A stretch of 64,000 nt of DNA from Clostridiales bacterium (GTDB lineage: Bacteria; Bacillota; Clostridia; Monoglobales; Monoglobaceae): the NCBI GenBank assembly GCA_019419865.1, contig JAHZIG010000003.1, positions 1-64,000 on the forward strand. The letters run 5' to 3'. A model generated the notes under the pieces. That model ran no database searches, was not told where the DNA came from, and saw only the letters and a list, made by a program, of their open reading frames with translations. Shown here piece by piece: positions 1 to 8,088 of the stretch (positions within the stretch are counted from its first letter, which is position 1; each line of letters opens with the position of its first letter). The translations under genes were made by a program, and so were the position numbers.

Positions 1-9
1 CATGAAAAA

Positions 10-101
10 AACCCTTTCATTAGACTTTTTTGTCTAACTAATTGGGTTCACTTCAAAAAAAAGCCAGATAGACGGTTATATTAAGAACAACTTATTTGGC
101 T
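10..101 (-). terminator. Two tandem hairpins, terminator-like on the minus strand
   Basis: The arms at 62-70 and 93-101 pair over nine bases, and on the minus strand the hairpin is followed by eight U (A run at 55-62). A second, nested hairpin has arms 10-14/44-48 and 20-25/32-37, and ends in U residues at 5-9 on the minus strand. Both read as intrinsic terminators for minus-strand transcription. They could end a transcript, or act as attenuators for a minus-strand gene lying left of the window. Which of these applies cannot be seen from here. Confidence 0.5.
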
Positions 102-224
102 AACCGATTTTTTCGGTCTACCTCTTTTCTGCTTTTATTATACACTAATTTCCCACTATCGTCAAGTAAAATAATCAACATATAATGTAAAATAAAGCAT
201 TTCCTTTCCGCCGCCGCTCCTGTT

Positions 225-286
225 CGGCGTTAAAGAATCGATTTTCACTCCCCTATTCTCTATTCGCTAATCGCTAATCTCTATGT
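225..286 (-). repeat. Dispersed GATTAGCGA-type repeat, copy 1
   Basis: This copy lies in reverse orientation to the related copies near 12141 and 15460. Read on the minus strand it has GATTAGCGATTAGCGAATAG, then a short G-rich stretch, then AACGCC. It ends right at the -35 region of the promoter of the next gene. The family is intergenic in all three places. Confidence 0.5.
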
Positions 287-314
287 TGCTCTCGCCTTTC
301 TTTTATGCTATAAT
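286..314 (+). promoter_or_regulatory. Extended -10 promoter for the HAD gene
   Basis: TATAAT at 309-314 is preceded by TG at 306-307, an extended -10 element. A weak -35 (TTGCTC, 286-291) lies 17 bases upstream. The start codon of the next gene is about 45 bases downstream. The rest of 102-285 is AT-rich with no other supported feature apart from the dispersed repeat. Confidence 0.55.
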
Positions 315-365
315 GTGTTAAAAATACGATCCGAAAAAATCCTTTGAAAAGGTTGTGATATTATT

Positions 366-1004
366 ATGAAACCAAACGTTATTTTCGATATGGACGGCGT
401 TATTGTAAATTCGGAGCCGGTGATCATGAAGGCGGCGAAGGACGCGCTTAATTCCTACGGCATACCGGCCGAGTATTCGGACTTTGAGCCTTACATCGGC
501 GCGGGCGAGGAGAAGTTTATCATTTCGCTCTGCGAGAGATACGAAAAGCCCGAACTTATCGACGAGATAATCCTTAAAATGTTCGAAAACTTCGAGGCGG
601 ATATAGATAAGATGAAAGTCTTTCCGGCGGCGAAGCCGCTTATCGAAAAGCTCGTCTCCTTAGGGTACACCCTCGCGCTGGTCAGCAGCGCGGCGCGGAG
701 AAAGCTGTCGGTCTCGCTCAAGGAAGCCGGGATAGACGAGAAGAACTTTAAGGTCGTTCTCTCGGGCAGCGACGTCAAGGAGAAAAAGCCGTCGCCCGAA
801 CCGTATTTGAGCGGCGCCGAAAGGCTCGGCGTAAGCCCGTCCGACTGCGTTGTGATAGAGGACGCGGTCAGCGGAGTCAAGTCCGCCAAGGCGGCTGGAA
901 TGGAATGTATCGCCGTGACCACCAGTTTTAAGGCGGACCAGCTAATAGAAGCCGGCGCCGACCGCGTAGTAGGCGATCTGGCCGAAATTTTCGAGGAGCT
1001 GTAG
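366..1004 (+). CDS. HAD-superfamily hydrolase (beta-phosphoglucomutase/phosphatase-like)
   Basis: This is a cytoplasmic HAD subfamily IA enzyme, expected to hydrolyse or transfer phosphate on a small sugar phosphate or similar metabolite. The four HAD motifs are visible. Motif I is FDMDGVIVNSEP near residues 7-18, with the nucleophile Asp. Motif II is the Ser of LVSSA near residue 105. Motif III is the Lys in EKKPSPEPYL near 140. Motif IV is VIEDAVSGVKSAKAAG near 160-175. An alpha-helical cap sits between motifs I and II. The length (212 residues) is normal. It seems monocistronic with its own promoter. The substrate cannot be told from sequence; beta-phosphoglucomutase-like, phosphoglycolate-like and generic phosphatase roles are all possible. 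Confidence 0.9.
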   Translation: MKPNVIFDMDGVIVNSEPVIMKAAKDALNSYGIPAEYSDFEPYIGAGEEKFIISLCERYEKPELIDEIILKMFENFEADIDKMKVFPAAKPLIEKLVSLGYTLALVSSAARRKLSVSLKEAGIDEKNFKVVLSGSDVKEKKPSPEPYLSGAERLGVSPSDCVVIEDAVSGVKSAKAAGMECIAVTTSFKADQLIEAGADRVVGDLAEIFEEL

Positions 1005-1135
1005 CCAAGGAGCGCGGCTATTACATAACGAAAATATATTGGATCAAGCGTTCGCCCGGCCGCGGCGGTTTTAGGCCGTCGTTTTAAGCGCGGGCGGGCG
1101 GCGCTTAGGCAATTTAGCGACCGAGGTATGATTTT

Positions 1136-4100
1136 ATGCTGAATATAATATACGGCGCGGATAATAACGCGCTTAGAGAGGAATTGAGAACGAGGCTTTT
1201 AAGCTGTATGGAATCGGACAAAAAGGCTTATATGCTGGTTCCAGAACAGTTTTCTGTGGCTTCGGAGCGGAATCTGATAGAGCGTTTCGGCGTAAAGGCG
1301 CAGAAGAATATAGAGGTCTTGACGTTTTCAAGGCTTTGCCGCTCCGCGCTGAGCCGGCTCGGACCGCTCAGGATGGACTATATAGACGGGGCGGGAAAGC
1401 GGATAATAGCCGAGAGAACGCTTCAGGTCTGCGGGAGGAATCTGACTATCTTGCGGGCGAACGCCGGACAGCGCGGATTCGCGGCGGTTTTGGCGGATAC
1501 TGTGTCCGAATTCAAGCGATACGGCTTTACTCCGGATAAGATACGCGCCGCTTCGGAATCCGCCGAAGACGAGGAACTTAAGGCCAAACTCTCGGATCTA
1601 TCGACGCTTATCGAGGAATATCAGAAAATACTGGACGATCTGGGCGCCGACGCGGACGACGATCTGGCTATGGTCTGCGGAAAACTGAGGGATAACAACT
1701 TTTTTAGAGGCGATATATATATATCCGAGTTCAAGAGCTTTACTCCGGTGGAGCTCGAAGTCTTGGAGATACTGATGAAAGACTGCGACTGCACGGCGTT
1801 TCTCTGCTGCGACGACCTTAAGAACCCGTCGGCGCCGTTCGCTTCGGCCGCGGATACCTATATAAGGCTCTGCGACGCCGCGGGCGGCTTAGCGGAAAAG
1901 CCGCTTAGGCTCGAGTCGAAGGGCGGCGAGCCGGAGCTTAGGTATCTTCGGGAGAATTATTTTAACATCAAAGCGGAGCCGTACGCCGACGAGCCTAAGC
2001 GCGTGCATATCTACGCGCCGCGCAACTACTACAACGAGATAGAGGTCTGCGCTAAGCTGATACGCAAGCTTTGCCGAACCGAGGGGTACAGGCAGAGCGA
2101 TTTTCTCGTGCTTGCAAGGAATATCGAGAACTACGACCGGATCGCGCCGGCTCTGTTTGAGCGAGCCGGACTCAACGTGTTCCTGGACAAGCGCAGGAAT
2201 ATACTCTCAAATCCATGCGTCAAAACGCTGCTGACCGCGGCGGAGATATTGGCCTACGGCTTTTCGTACGACCGCGTTATGGCCGTAGCGAGGTACGGCT
2301 TTACCGGTCTTGAGCGGGGGGATATAGATATCTTCGACAACTACCTGCTCGCGTCCAATCCCGGGCATAAGATGTGGCGCTCGAGCGAGGACTGGGAGTA
2401 TAATCCCAATATCCGGGTCTTCGACATGGAAGAGATAAACCGAATAAGACGCGCGCTTTTGGATCCGCTTAACAAATTGGTAAACTCGATCAAAGGCGGC
2501 AAGAACGTGGGCATGGTCTGCTCCGCGTTTATCGATTTTATAAAGGATAATAAGTTCGAGGAGAAAATCAAAGAAAAATGCGCGGCTTTCGCAAACAGGG
2601 GCTTAAATTATACCGCCGAGGAATACCGCAGAGCGTGGAACGCGGCTATAAGCATATTCGCCCAGCTAAGCGAACTTATGGGGGATACGGAGATAACGTA
2701 CGTTAAATTCCTCGAGCTTTTGGAATCCGCGTGTTCGAACGCGGAGATCGCGATAACGCCGCAGACGCTGGACGCCGTGACATTCAGCGAGATAGACAGG
2801 TTCAGGGCGGAATCGGTCAAGGTAGCGATAGTACTCGGCGTAAACGAGGACGTTTTCCCGAAGGGCTATTCGTCCGAGGGGCTTATAACCGACGCGGAGA
2901 GGAACAAACTCAGACGGCTGGGCGCGGAGCTTGCTATGACCGACGAAGGCAGAATGGTCGAGGAGCAGAACCTTATATACAACGTGATATCCTCGGCGTC
3001 CGAACATTTGTATCTGTTCTCGCCCGCGACCGACAAGGACGGCGGCGAGCTTTTAAAGTCGCAGATAATCGGGCGGATACAAAACGATTTGTTTCCGAAG
3101 ATAAAACCGGTAGTTCCCAAAAGCGGCGGCGAAATAGAGTTTTTGGAATATGAGAGCGCGGCGTTTTCGGAGCTTTTGACCGAGATAGCCAAGCGGGGCG
3201 GCGAGATAGACGAGCTGCCCAAAACGTACAGGGAGCTGTACGGATATTTTAAGGACAGCGCTGAATATTCAAAGAGGCTCGAGCGGGTAATATCGAGCGT
3301 CACGCGGAGCCGGAGCGGAGCGAAAAAGATCTCTCCGGAGACAGCCGAGCGACTGTACGGCAAAAACACGGCGTTCTCGGTATCGAGACTGGAGAAGTAT
3401 AACTCCTGCGCGTTTTCGTATTTCATGCGCTACGGCCTGCTCGCAAATCCGAGGGAGACCGCGAATTTCGAGTCTAAGGACATGGGCTCCGCGCTTCACG
3501 AGATACTGAGGCGGTATTTCGAGGAGCTGAAAAACGACGGCGCGGACTACTCCAAGATAGACAAGGACGAATGCAGGGCGAGGATAAACAAGATAGCCGA
3601 CGAGACCGCGAAAGAGAGCGCCGAGCTGTTGTATGAAAATTCGGCATATTATAAATATATGACCATGCGGATGGCGGACGTTTCGCACGCGACGGCGTGG
3701 GAGATAATCCGCTTCTACAGAAACAGCGATTTCCGTCCTTACGGCTTCGAGATGAAGATAGGCGCGGGCGGCGAGATACCGCCTATGTTCGTAGACACTA
3801 AAAACGGACGGATACGGATAAACGGATTTATCGACAGAGCCGACTCGGTGGAGATCGACGGGGTAAAATATATGAGCGTTATCGACTACAAGTCCTCGCC
3901 GCGGGGACTGGACAAAAAGCTGGCCGAGGACGGGGTGAGGTTCCAGCCGCTCGTATACGCGGACGCGCTCACGGACGGCTCGGATAATACCAAGGCCGCC
4001 GCGCTCCTGTATATGGGAATGAACGATCCCATAGTCGAGGCGGACTCGGCACCGGATCCCGAGGAGCTGGATATAAAGAAACACGAATCGCTCGCGATGG

Positions 4101-4384
4101 ACGGCTGGCTCGTAAGCGACGGAAAGCTGGAGTACGCGTTTGACAAGTCGTACGACTCGGGCAAGAAAAAGAAGAACTTCGTCCCGTTCGGTACGGAGTC
4201 GCTCCTGACCGGCGAAGAGATGGAAAAACGCCTTAGCGAGGCGAAGGAAAAGATAAAGGAATCCGTCGAGGGTATATTCAGCGGCGACATAGATATAAAG
4301 CCGTATATCTCCTCAAAATACGACGCGTGCAGGTTCTGTAACTATTACGACGCGTGCGGCTACAAACCGGGGCGCGGGAATTGA
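1136..4384 (+). CDS. addB: ATP-dependent helicase/nuclease subunit B (AddB)
   Basis: AddB is the second nuclease-helicase-like subunit of AddAB, the RecBCD counterpart that resects double-strand breaks for RecA loading. The 1082-residue length fits the family. The N-terminus has the inactivated helicase fold (YGADNNALREELRTRL, then LVPEQFSVASERNLI). The C-terminal nuclease domain shows GSALHEILRRYF and the metal-binding VIDYKSS. Four cysteines for the iron-sulfur staple are present: C758 (KYNSCAFSYF) and C1065, C1068 and C1074 (YDACRFCNYYDACGY). The ATG start follows GACCGAGGTATGATTTT. The usual partner addA is not next to it; ttcA follows instead. Identification is firm. Confidence 0.93.
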   Translation: MLNIIYGADNNALREELRTRLLSCMESDKKAYMLVPEQFSVASERNLIERFGVKAQKNIEVLTFSRLCRSALSRLGPLRMDYIDGAGKRIIAERTLQVCGRNLTILRANAGQRGFAAVLADTVSEFKRYGFTPDKIRAASESAEDEELKAKLSDLSTLIEEYQKILDDLGADADDDLAMVCGKLRDNNFFRGDIYISEFKSFTPVELEVLEILMKDCDCTAFLCCDDLKNPSAPFASAADTYIRLCDAAGGLAEKPLRLESKGGEPELRYLRENYFNIKAEPYADEPKRVHIYAPRNYYNEIEVCAKLIRKLCRTEGYRQSDFLVLARNIENYDRIAPALFERAGLNVFLDKRRNILSNPCVKTLLTAAEILAYGFSYDRVMAVARYGFTGLERGDIDIFDNYLLASNPGHKMWRSSEDWEYNPNIRVFDMEEINRIRRALLDPLNKLVNSIKGGKNVGMVCSAFIDFIKDNKFEEKIKEKCAAFANRGLNYTAEEYRRAWNAAISIFAQLSELMGDTEITYVKFLELLESACSNAEIAITPQTLDAVTFSEIDRFRAESVKVAIVLGVNEDVFPKGYSSEGLITDAERNKLRRLGAELAMTDEGRMVEEQNLIYNVISSASEHLYLFSPATDKDGGELLKSQIIGRIQNDLFPKIKPVVPKSGGEIEFLEYESAAFSELLTEIAKRGGEIDELPKTYRELYGYFKDSAEYSKRLERVISSVTRSRSGAKKISPETAERLYGKNTAFSVSRLEKYNSCAFSYFMRYGLLANPRETANFESKDMGSALHEILRRYFEELKNDGADYSKIDKDECRARINKIADETAKESAELLYENSAYYKYMTMRMADVSHATAWEIIRFYRNSDFRPYGFEMKIGAGGEIPPMFVDTKNGRIRINGFIDRADSVEIDGVKYMSVIDYKSSPRGLDKKLAEDGVRFQPLVYADALTDGSDNTKAAALLYMGMNDPIVEADSAPDPEELDIKKHESLAMDGWLVSDGKLEYAFDKSYDSGKKKKNFVPFGTESLLTGEEMEKRLSEAKEKIKESVEGIFSGDIDIKPYISSKYDACRFCNYYDACGYKPGRGN

Positions 4385-4413
4385 TATTTTTATAGAATTT
4401 ATTGCGCGGCGTG

Positions 4414-4442
4414 TTGAAAAATTAATATATGTATGGTAAAAT
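4414..4442 (+). promoter_or_regulatory. Sigma-A promoter upstream of the ttcA leader
   Basis: TTGAAA (4414-4419), a 17-base spacer and TAAAAT (4437-4442) make a good sigma-A promoter. It would start transcription near 4449, giving an untranslated leader of about 245 bases before ttcA. It shows that ttcA need not be transcribed from the addB promoter. Confidence 0.75.
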
Positions 4443-4448
4443 ATTTAT

Positions 4449-4690
4449 ATGCGGATGCCAGATTAGAGCGTGGGTGTTTCAGTCTGTTCGGGATTCGCGT
4501 TGTTTAAGGAGATTAACGCGAAAGTTCCTTTCACGTTAGCCTCCGGCAGGATTAGATTGCCCGCGCGAAATTTTCCTCGCATATAGCGCTCGGAAACGTG
4601 CATGGGCGTAATAATCTCTTATCATTCCTTGCCCTGCGGATAAGAGAAATTCATTCCTATTGGCGCCGACGCAGGGCGGCGGAATGGAGA
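4449..4690 (+). ncRNA. Structured leader or small RNA with a possible pseudoknot before ttcA
   Basis: Between its own promoter and ttcA this region has dense base pairing. 4472-4480 pairs with 4593-4601. 4514-4524 pairs with 4528-4538 (one mismatch). TCTCTTATC (4615-4623) pairs with GATAAGAGA (4639-4647), and the loop of that hairpin holds GCCCTGCG (4631-4638), which is complementary to CGCAGGGC (4670-4677) just upstream of the Shine-Dalgarno GGAG (4686-4689). That would be an H-type pseudoknot next to the ribosome binding site. CATTCC (4652-4657) can also pair with GGAATG (4681-4686). I cannot match it to a known riboswitch or to 6S RNA. It could also be an independent small RNA. Confidence 0.5.
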
Positions 4691-4695
4691 TTATT

Positions 4696-5406
4696 ATGAA
4701 AAAAATACTCAGTCGAGTCCGGAGAGCCGTGGACGATTACGGCATGATCGAGGACGGGGATAAGATAGCGGTAGGCGTTTCGGGCGGCAAGGACAGTCTT
4801 ACGCTGCTCTGCGCTCTTGCGGCGCTCAGGAAATTTTATCCGAACAGATTCGAGCTTATCGCCATATCTTTGGACATGGGCTTCGAGGGTATGGATTACG
4901 GCGGCGTAGCCGCGCTCTGCGAGAGTCTGGAGGTCGAGTACGTACTTAAAAAGACTGACATCGCCGAGATAATCTTTGATATAAGGAAAGAGAAGAACCC
5001 CTGTTCGCTCTGCGCCAAGATGCGCCGGGGCGGCGTTAACGACATAGCCAAGGAGCGCGGCTGCACTACAGTGGCGCTCGGGCATCACAACGAGGATGTT
5101 ATCGAGACGTTTTTCCTCTCGCTGTTCTACGAGGGCAGGCTGGGCTGTTTCTCGCCCGTGACGTATCTGTCGCGAAAGGATATAAACGTGATACGTCCGA
5201 TGATCTACGTTCCCGAGGGGGATATAAAGGGCTACGCGCGACGCGCCGGGCTTCCGGTCGTGTTTAACCCCTGTCCGATGGACGGAAAGTCTAAGCGCGA
5301 AGATATGAAGGAGTTTATAAACTCAAAACAGAGAGAGGACAAGTTCTTTAAGACGCGAATGATGCACGCGATACAGACCGGACTTAAGGACTGGATAATT
5401 GAATAA
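4696..5406 (+). CDS. ttcA: tRNA 2-thiocytidine biosynthesis protein TtcA family
   Basis: TtcA-family enzymes activate a tRNA cytidine with ATP and transfer sulfur to it, giving 2-thiocytidine. The PP-loop ATPase motif SGGKDS lies in VGVSGGKDSLTLL near residues 27-39. CSLC in NPCSLCAKMRRGG supplies the first cysteines, GHHNEDVIETF is the conserved family block, and NPCPMDG gives the third conserved cysteine near residue 195. These residues suit a catalytic iron-sulfur cluster. An ATG in frame at 4660 has no ribosome binding site. The ATG at 4696 follows GGAG with good spacing and is preferred (236 residues). Substrate specificity within the family is inferred. Confidence 0.85.
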   Translation: MKKILSRVRRAVDDYGMIEDGDKIAVGVSGGKDSLTLLCALAALRKFYPNRFELIAISLDMGFEGMDYGGVAALCESLEVEYVLKKTDIAEIIFDIRKEKNPCSLCAKMRRGGVNDIAKERGCTTVALGHHNEDVIETFFLSLFYEGRLGCFSPVTYLSRKDINVIRPMIYVPEGDIKGYARRAGLPVVFNPCPMDGKSKREDMKEFINSKQREDKFFKTRMMHAIQTGLKDWIIE

Positions 5407-5448
5407 TAAGAGAGCTAATTTATTCTATAGAACGAAGAGGAGATTATT

Positions 5449-6324
5449 ATGAGCTACAAAAAAATACGCAAGGCGGTGATCCCGGCCGCGGGCTGGGGAA
5501 CGAGATTTTTGCCCGCCACAAAGGCTATCCCCAAGGAGATGCTGCCGATAGTCGATAAACCGACGATACAGTATATCGTCGAGGAGGCGGCCGAGTCGGG
5601 GATAGAGGAGATATGCTTTATAACCTCGTGGACAAAGACCGCGATAGAAGACCATTTCGACAGGAGCATCGAGCTCGAGGGCGTACTTATGTCCGGCGGA
5701 AAGACTAAGGAGCTGAAGGAACTCAAAGGGATATCCGAACTCGCTCATATCTATTCGGTGCGCCAGAAAGAGGCCAACGGACTCGGACACGCTATACTCT
5801 GCGCCAAGGAATTCGTAGGAGACGAACCTTTCGCCGTCCTGCTCGGTGACGACGTGGTCTATACCTCGGCCAAGCCCTGTCTTAAACAGCTTATCGAAGT
5901 CTACAACGACTGCGGGAGTTCGGTGCTCGGCGTCCAGAGCGTCGATCCCGAAAACATCCATAAATACGGCTGCGTAGACGGAGTCGCCACGGATACGGAA
6001 AGGCTGTTTAAGGTAAACGGTTTGGTGGAGAAACCGAAACGGGAAGAGGCGCCCAGCAATTTGGCGATCTTAGGCCGGTATATAATAACGCCCGAAGTTT
6101 TCGACTATCTGGAGACGACCCAGCCGGGCGCGGGCGGCGAGATACAACTCACCGACGCGCTTAAGGAACTGGCTAAGGCTCAGGATATGTACGCCTACGA
6201 TTTTATCGGCAGAAGATACGACGTCGGCGACAAAGAGGGTTTTTTGGAGGCTACCGTAGAGTACGCGCTCAGACGCGACGACTTAAAGGACGCTTTCGCC
6301 AAATATTTAAGCGGAGTAATGTAA
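5449..6324 (+). CDS. galU: UTP-glucose-1-phosphate uridylyltransferase
   Basis: GalU makes UDP-glucose from UTP and glucose-1-phosphate, supplying cell-envelope polysaccharide and glycolipid synthesis. The nucleotidyltransferase signature VIPAAGWGTRFLPATKA is at the N-terminus, followed by PKEMLPIVDKPTIQYIV. The sugar-binding EKPKREEAPSNLAILGRY lies near residue 195 and the QLTDAL block near 230. At 291 residues it is full length. The Shine-Dalgarno GGAG and the sequence around it (GGAGATTATTATG) are nearly identical to those of ttcA. It lies 42 bases after ttcA and 35 before a polysaccharide-type ABC permease, so these may share a transcript. Confidence 0.95.
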   Translation: MSYKKIRKAVIPAAGWGTRFLPATKAIPKEMLPIVDKPTIQYIVEEAAESGIEEICFITSWTKTAIEDHFDRSIELEGVLMSGGKTKELKELKGISELAHIYSVRQKEANGLGHAILCAKEFVGDEPFAVLLGDDVVYTSAKPCLKQLIEVYNDCGSSVLGVQSVDPENIHKYGCVDGVATDTERLFKVNGLVEKPKREEAPSNLAILGRYIITPEVFDYLETTQPGAGGEIQLTDALKELAKAQDMYAYDFIGRRYDVGDKEGFLEATVEYALRRDDLKDAFAKYLSGVM

Positions 6325-6359
6325 ACAAAGCGCGGCTTAGATCCCGCTCGGAGGCTGAG

Positions 6360-7118
6360 ATGAAACTTAGGGTATTGTTTGAACTTGCGGCGAACGATTT
6401 TAAGGCTAAATACGCGGGGTCCGTTTTGGGCGGCGTATGGGCGTTTATTTCCCCCGTGGTAATGGTCCTCATATACTGGTTCGTGTTCGCGTTCGCGGTC
6501 GGGACCGACGCCGCGTCGGACGCGCCGTATATACTCTGGCTGACCTCGGGGATCGCGCCCTACCTCTATTTCGCGGAGGCGTTTCAGGCTGAGACGACCG
6601 CGCTTACGGATTATTCGTATCTATGCAAGAAAATGAAGTTCGACCCCGCCGCTCTGCCGGCGGTGAGACTTATATCGAGCGGTTTTGCGCATATGTTCTT
6701 TATAGCGCTGGTATTCCTAACGGCGGCGCTCTGCGGCGTCTTTGGTAAGATCAGGCCGCTTACGCTGATATATTTTATCGTATGCGAGATCTGCCTGTGC
6801 GCGGCGCTCGGGTATCTGACCTCTATCATAAACGCATATTTTAAGGATATTTCCAGCGCGGTCTCGGTGGCGCTGCTTTTGGGGTATTGGGTAACTCCGC
6901 TGTTTTGGGATATATCTTCTTTGGGCGCGGCGGGGACGATCTTTAAACTAAACCCCGCGACCTATATAGTCTACGGCTTCAGAGAGGCGTTCGGCTGCGG
7001 CTCGGGTGTGATCGATCTCGGCTATACCGCGTTTTTCTGGGCGCTCACGGCCGCGATGGGAGCGGTCGCGCTCCTACTGTGGAGACGGCTGCGCGGCGGT
7101 ATCCCCGACGTGGTATGA
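6360..7118 (+). CDS. ABC-2 type permease, polysaccharide/teichoic acid export family
   Basis: The protein is a membrane permease of the TagG/Wzm/KpsM group, which moves lipid-linked polysaccharide or teichoic acid across the membrane. About six hydrophobic segments are visible. The N-terminus LRVLFELAANDFKAKYAGS and GGVWAFISPVVMVLIYW are characteristic, as are the C-terminal KLNPATYIVYGFREA and a final basic WRRLRGG. Length (252 residues) is near the family norm, so it does not look truncated. Such permeases need a separate ATPase (TagH/Wzt), which normally follows; none is found in the window. The neighbour galU fits an envelope role. The substrate is unknown. Confidence 0.8.
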   Translation: MKLRVLFELAANDFKAKYAGSVLGGVWAFISPVVMVLIYWFVFAFAVGTDAASDAPYILWLTSGIAPYLYFAEAFQAETTALTDYSYLCKKMKFDPAALPAVRLISSGFAHMFFIALVFLTAALCGVFGKIRPLTLIYFIVCEICLCAALGYLTSIINAYFKDISSAVSVALLLGYWVTPLFWDISSLGAAGTIFKLNPATYIVYGFREAFGCGSGVIDLGYTAFFWALTAAMGAVALLLWRRLRGGIPDVV

Positions 7119-7243
7119 TCTAAGGACGCCGCGTCTCAGCGAGAAAATTGGGGGTATAACCGCGCGGATGGCGATCGGACTATAACAGATCTTAGCGCGT
7201 AGTAGGTAATACGCGCAAATTTATAAATATAATTAAGAACAAT

Positions 7244-7285
7244 AAAAGACTCGCGGGCTGAAGATCATGCGCCGGAGTCTTTTTA
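7244..7285 (+). terminator. Intrinsic terminator after the ABC-2 permease
   Basis: AAAAGACTC near 7244-7252 pairs with GAGTCTTTTT near 7275-7284 and ends in a T run. The A/T symmetry means it could also end minus-strand transcription from spoVG. The remainder of 7119-7458 shows only an inverted repeat (TTAACGTA near 7388 and TACGTTAA near 7422) and no supported gene. Confidence 0.7.
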
Positions 7286-7458
7286 TCATTATCATAGCGC
7301 GGGCGCTTTAACGTTTAGCAGAAGGATAGCCGCGGCTTCGAATACCGGCCGCATAAACGGCGGGCTCGCTCTGCGAACGCCGTATGAGTTAACGTAAGTA
7401 AAAAGTAATATGTATCCGTATACGTTAAAGGTTCGCGCTGAACAATGTCTTAAAAATA

Positions 7459-7740
7459 TTATTCATATACAAAGGATTCTTCATGAAGAAGCGCTTCCTG
7501 ATATTTCTCGATGATCTTTTTGCTGAGCTGCGCGCGCAGCTCAGACTTGATCGGGTGCGCGATATCCTTGAACTCGCCCTCCGGAGTCCTTCTGCTCGGC
7601 ATTGCTATAAATAATTTATCCTGACCGTCTATGATCCTGATATCGTGAACTACGAAACAATCGTCGAAGGTAACGGAAACGACCGCCTTCATTCTCCCGT
7701 CCGAGTTTATTTTTCTGACCCTGATGTCTGTTATTTCCAT
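7459..7740 (-). CDS. spoVG: Septation/sporulation regulator SpoVG
   Basis: SpoVG is a small conserved Firmicute regulator that affects asymmetric septation and spore cortex formation; homologues bind nucleic acid. The start [19 protein letters not shown], the central [15 protein letters not shown] and the block [21 protein letters not shown] are the hallmark of the family. At 93 residues it is full length. The ATG at 7740 follows AAAGGCGGTG. It is transcribed alone and divergently from murC. I see no clear sigma-H site (AGGA-GAAT type) upstream; AGGATTT occurs but lacks a matching -10. Its presence supports a spore-forming lineage. Confidence 0.95.
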   Translation of the reverse strand: MEITDIRVRKINSDGRMKAVVSVTFDDCFVVHDIRIIDGQDKLFIAMPSRRTPEGEFKDIAHPIKSELRAQLSKKIIEKYQEALLHEESFVYE

Positions 7741-7805
7741 CAGTACACCGCCTTTCCGGGAAATTCCCTAAAGTATATATTTTTCTAAATTTTAGACCGC
7801 GCGTC

Positions 7806-7834
7806 TTGAAAATCCTGTATATTTATAGTATACT
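7806..7834 (+). promoter_or_regulatory. Sigma-A promoter for murC
   Basis: TTGAAA (7806-7811), a 17-base spacer and TATACT (7829-7834) form a near-consensus promoter on the plus strand. It implies a leader of about 245 bases before murC. The leader 7840-8088 is otherwise plain apart from a possible pairing of GGTATCCTTAAAGACCGATACA near 8001; no known element is recognised. Confidence 0.7.
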
Positions 7835-8088
7835 TAAAACATAACAATATAAAATATTATCACGCTTCGCGATATATAACAATTCAGCGTAATCGGTTTT
7901 TCAGGAGCTGAGGAGAGCGTTTTTTCGTCCCGAATGCTTTTACCGACCGCGTAACGGCTTAAAGACCAAAACCGCGTTCAGACCCGCCTCGGTATCCTTA
8001 AAGACCGATACACGATTTTAAAGACGCGACTGTTTTTTCGCCTGATATGAGCGAGCGTATATAATCAACACGAAAGAAGGTTTATGCT

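Noticed and set aside
3269..4084. A 271-codon minus-strand ORF within addB
   Set aside because: The composition is typical of an antisense shadow, and the addB domain on the plus strand is certain.
4449..4690. Assignment of the ttcA leader as 6S RNA, RNase P RNA or SRP RNA
   Set aside because: I could not find the diagnostic motifs of RNase P or SRP RNA, and the fold does not clearly show the central bubble of 6S RNA. It is reported only as a structured leader.
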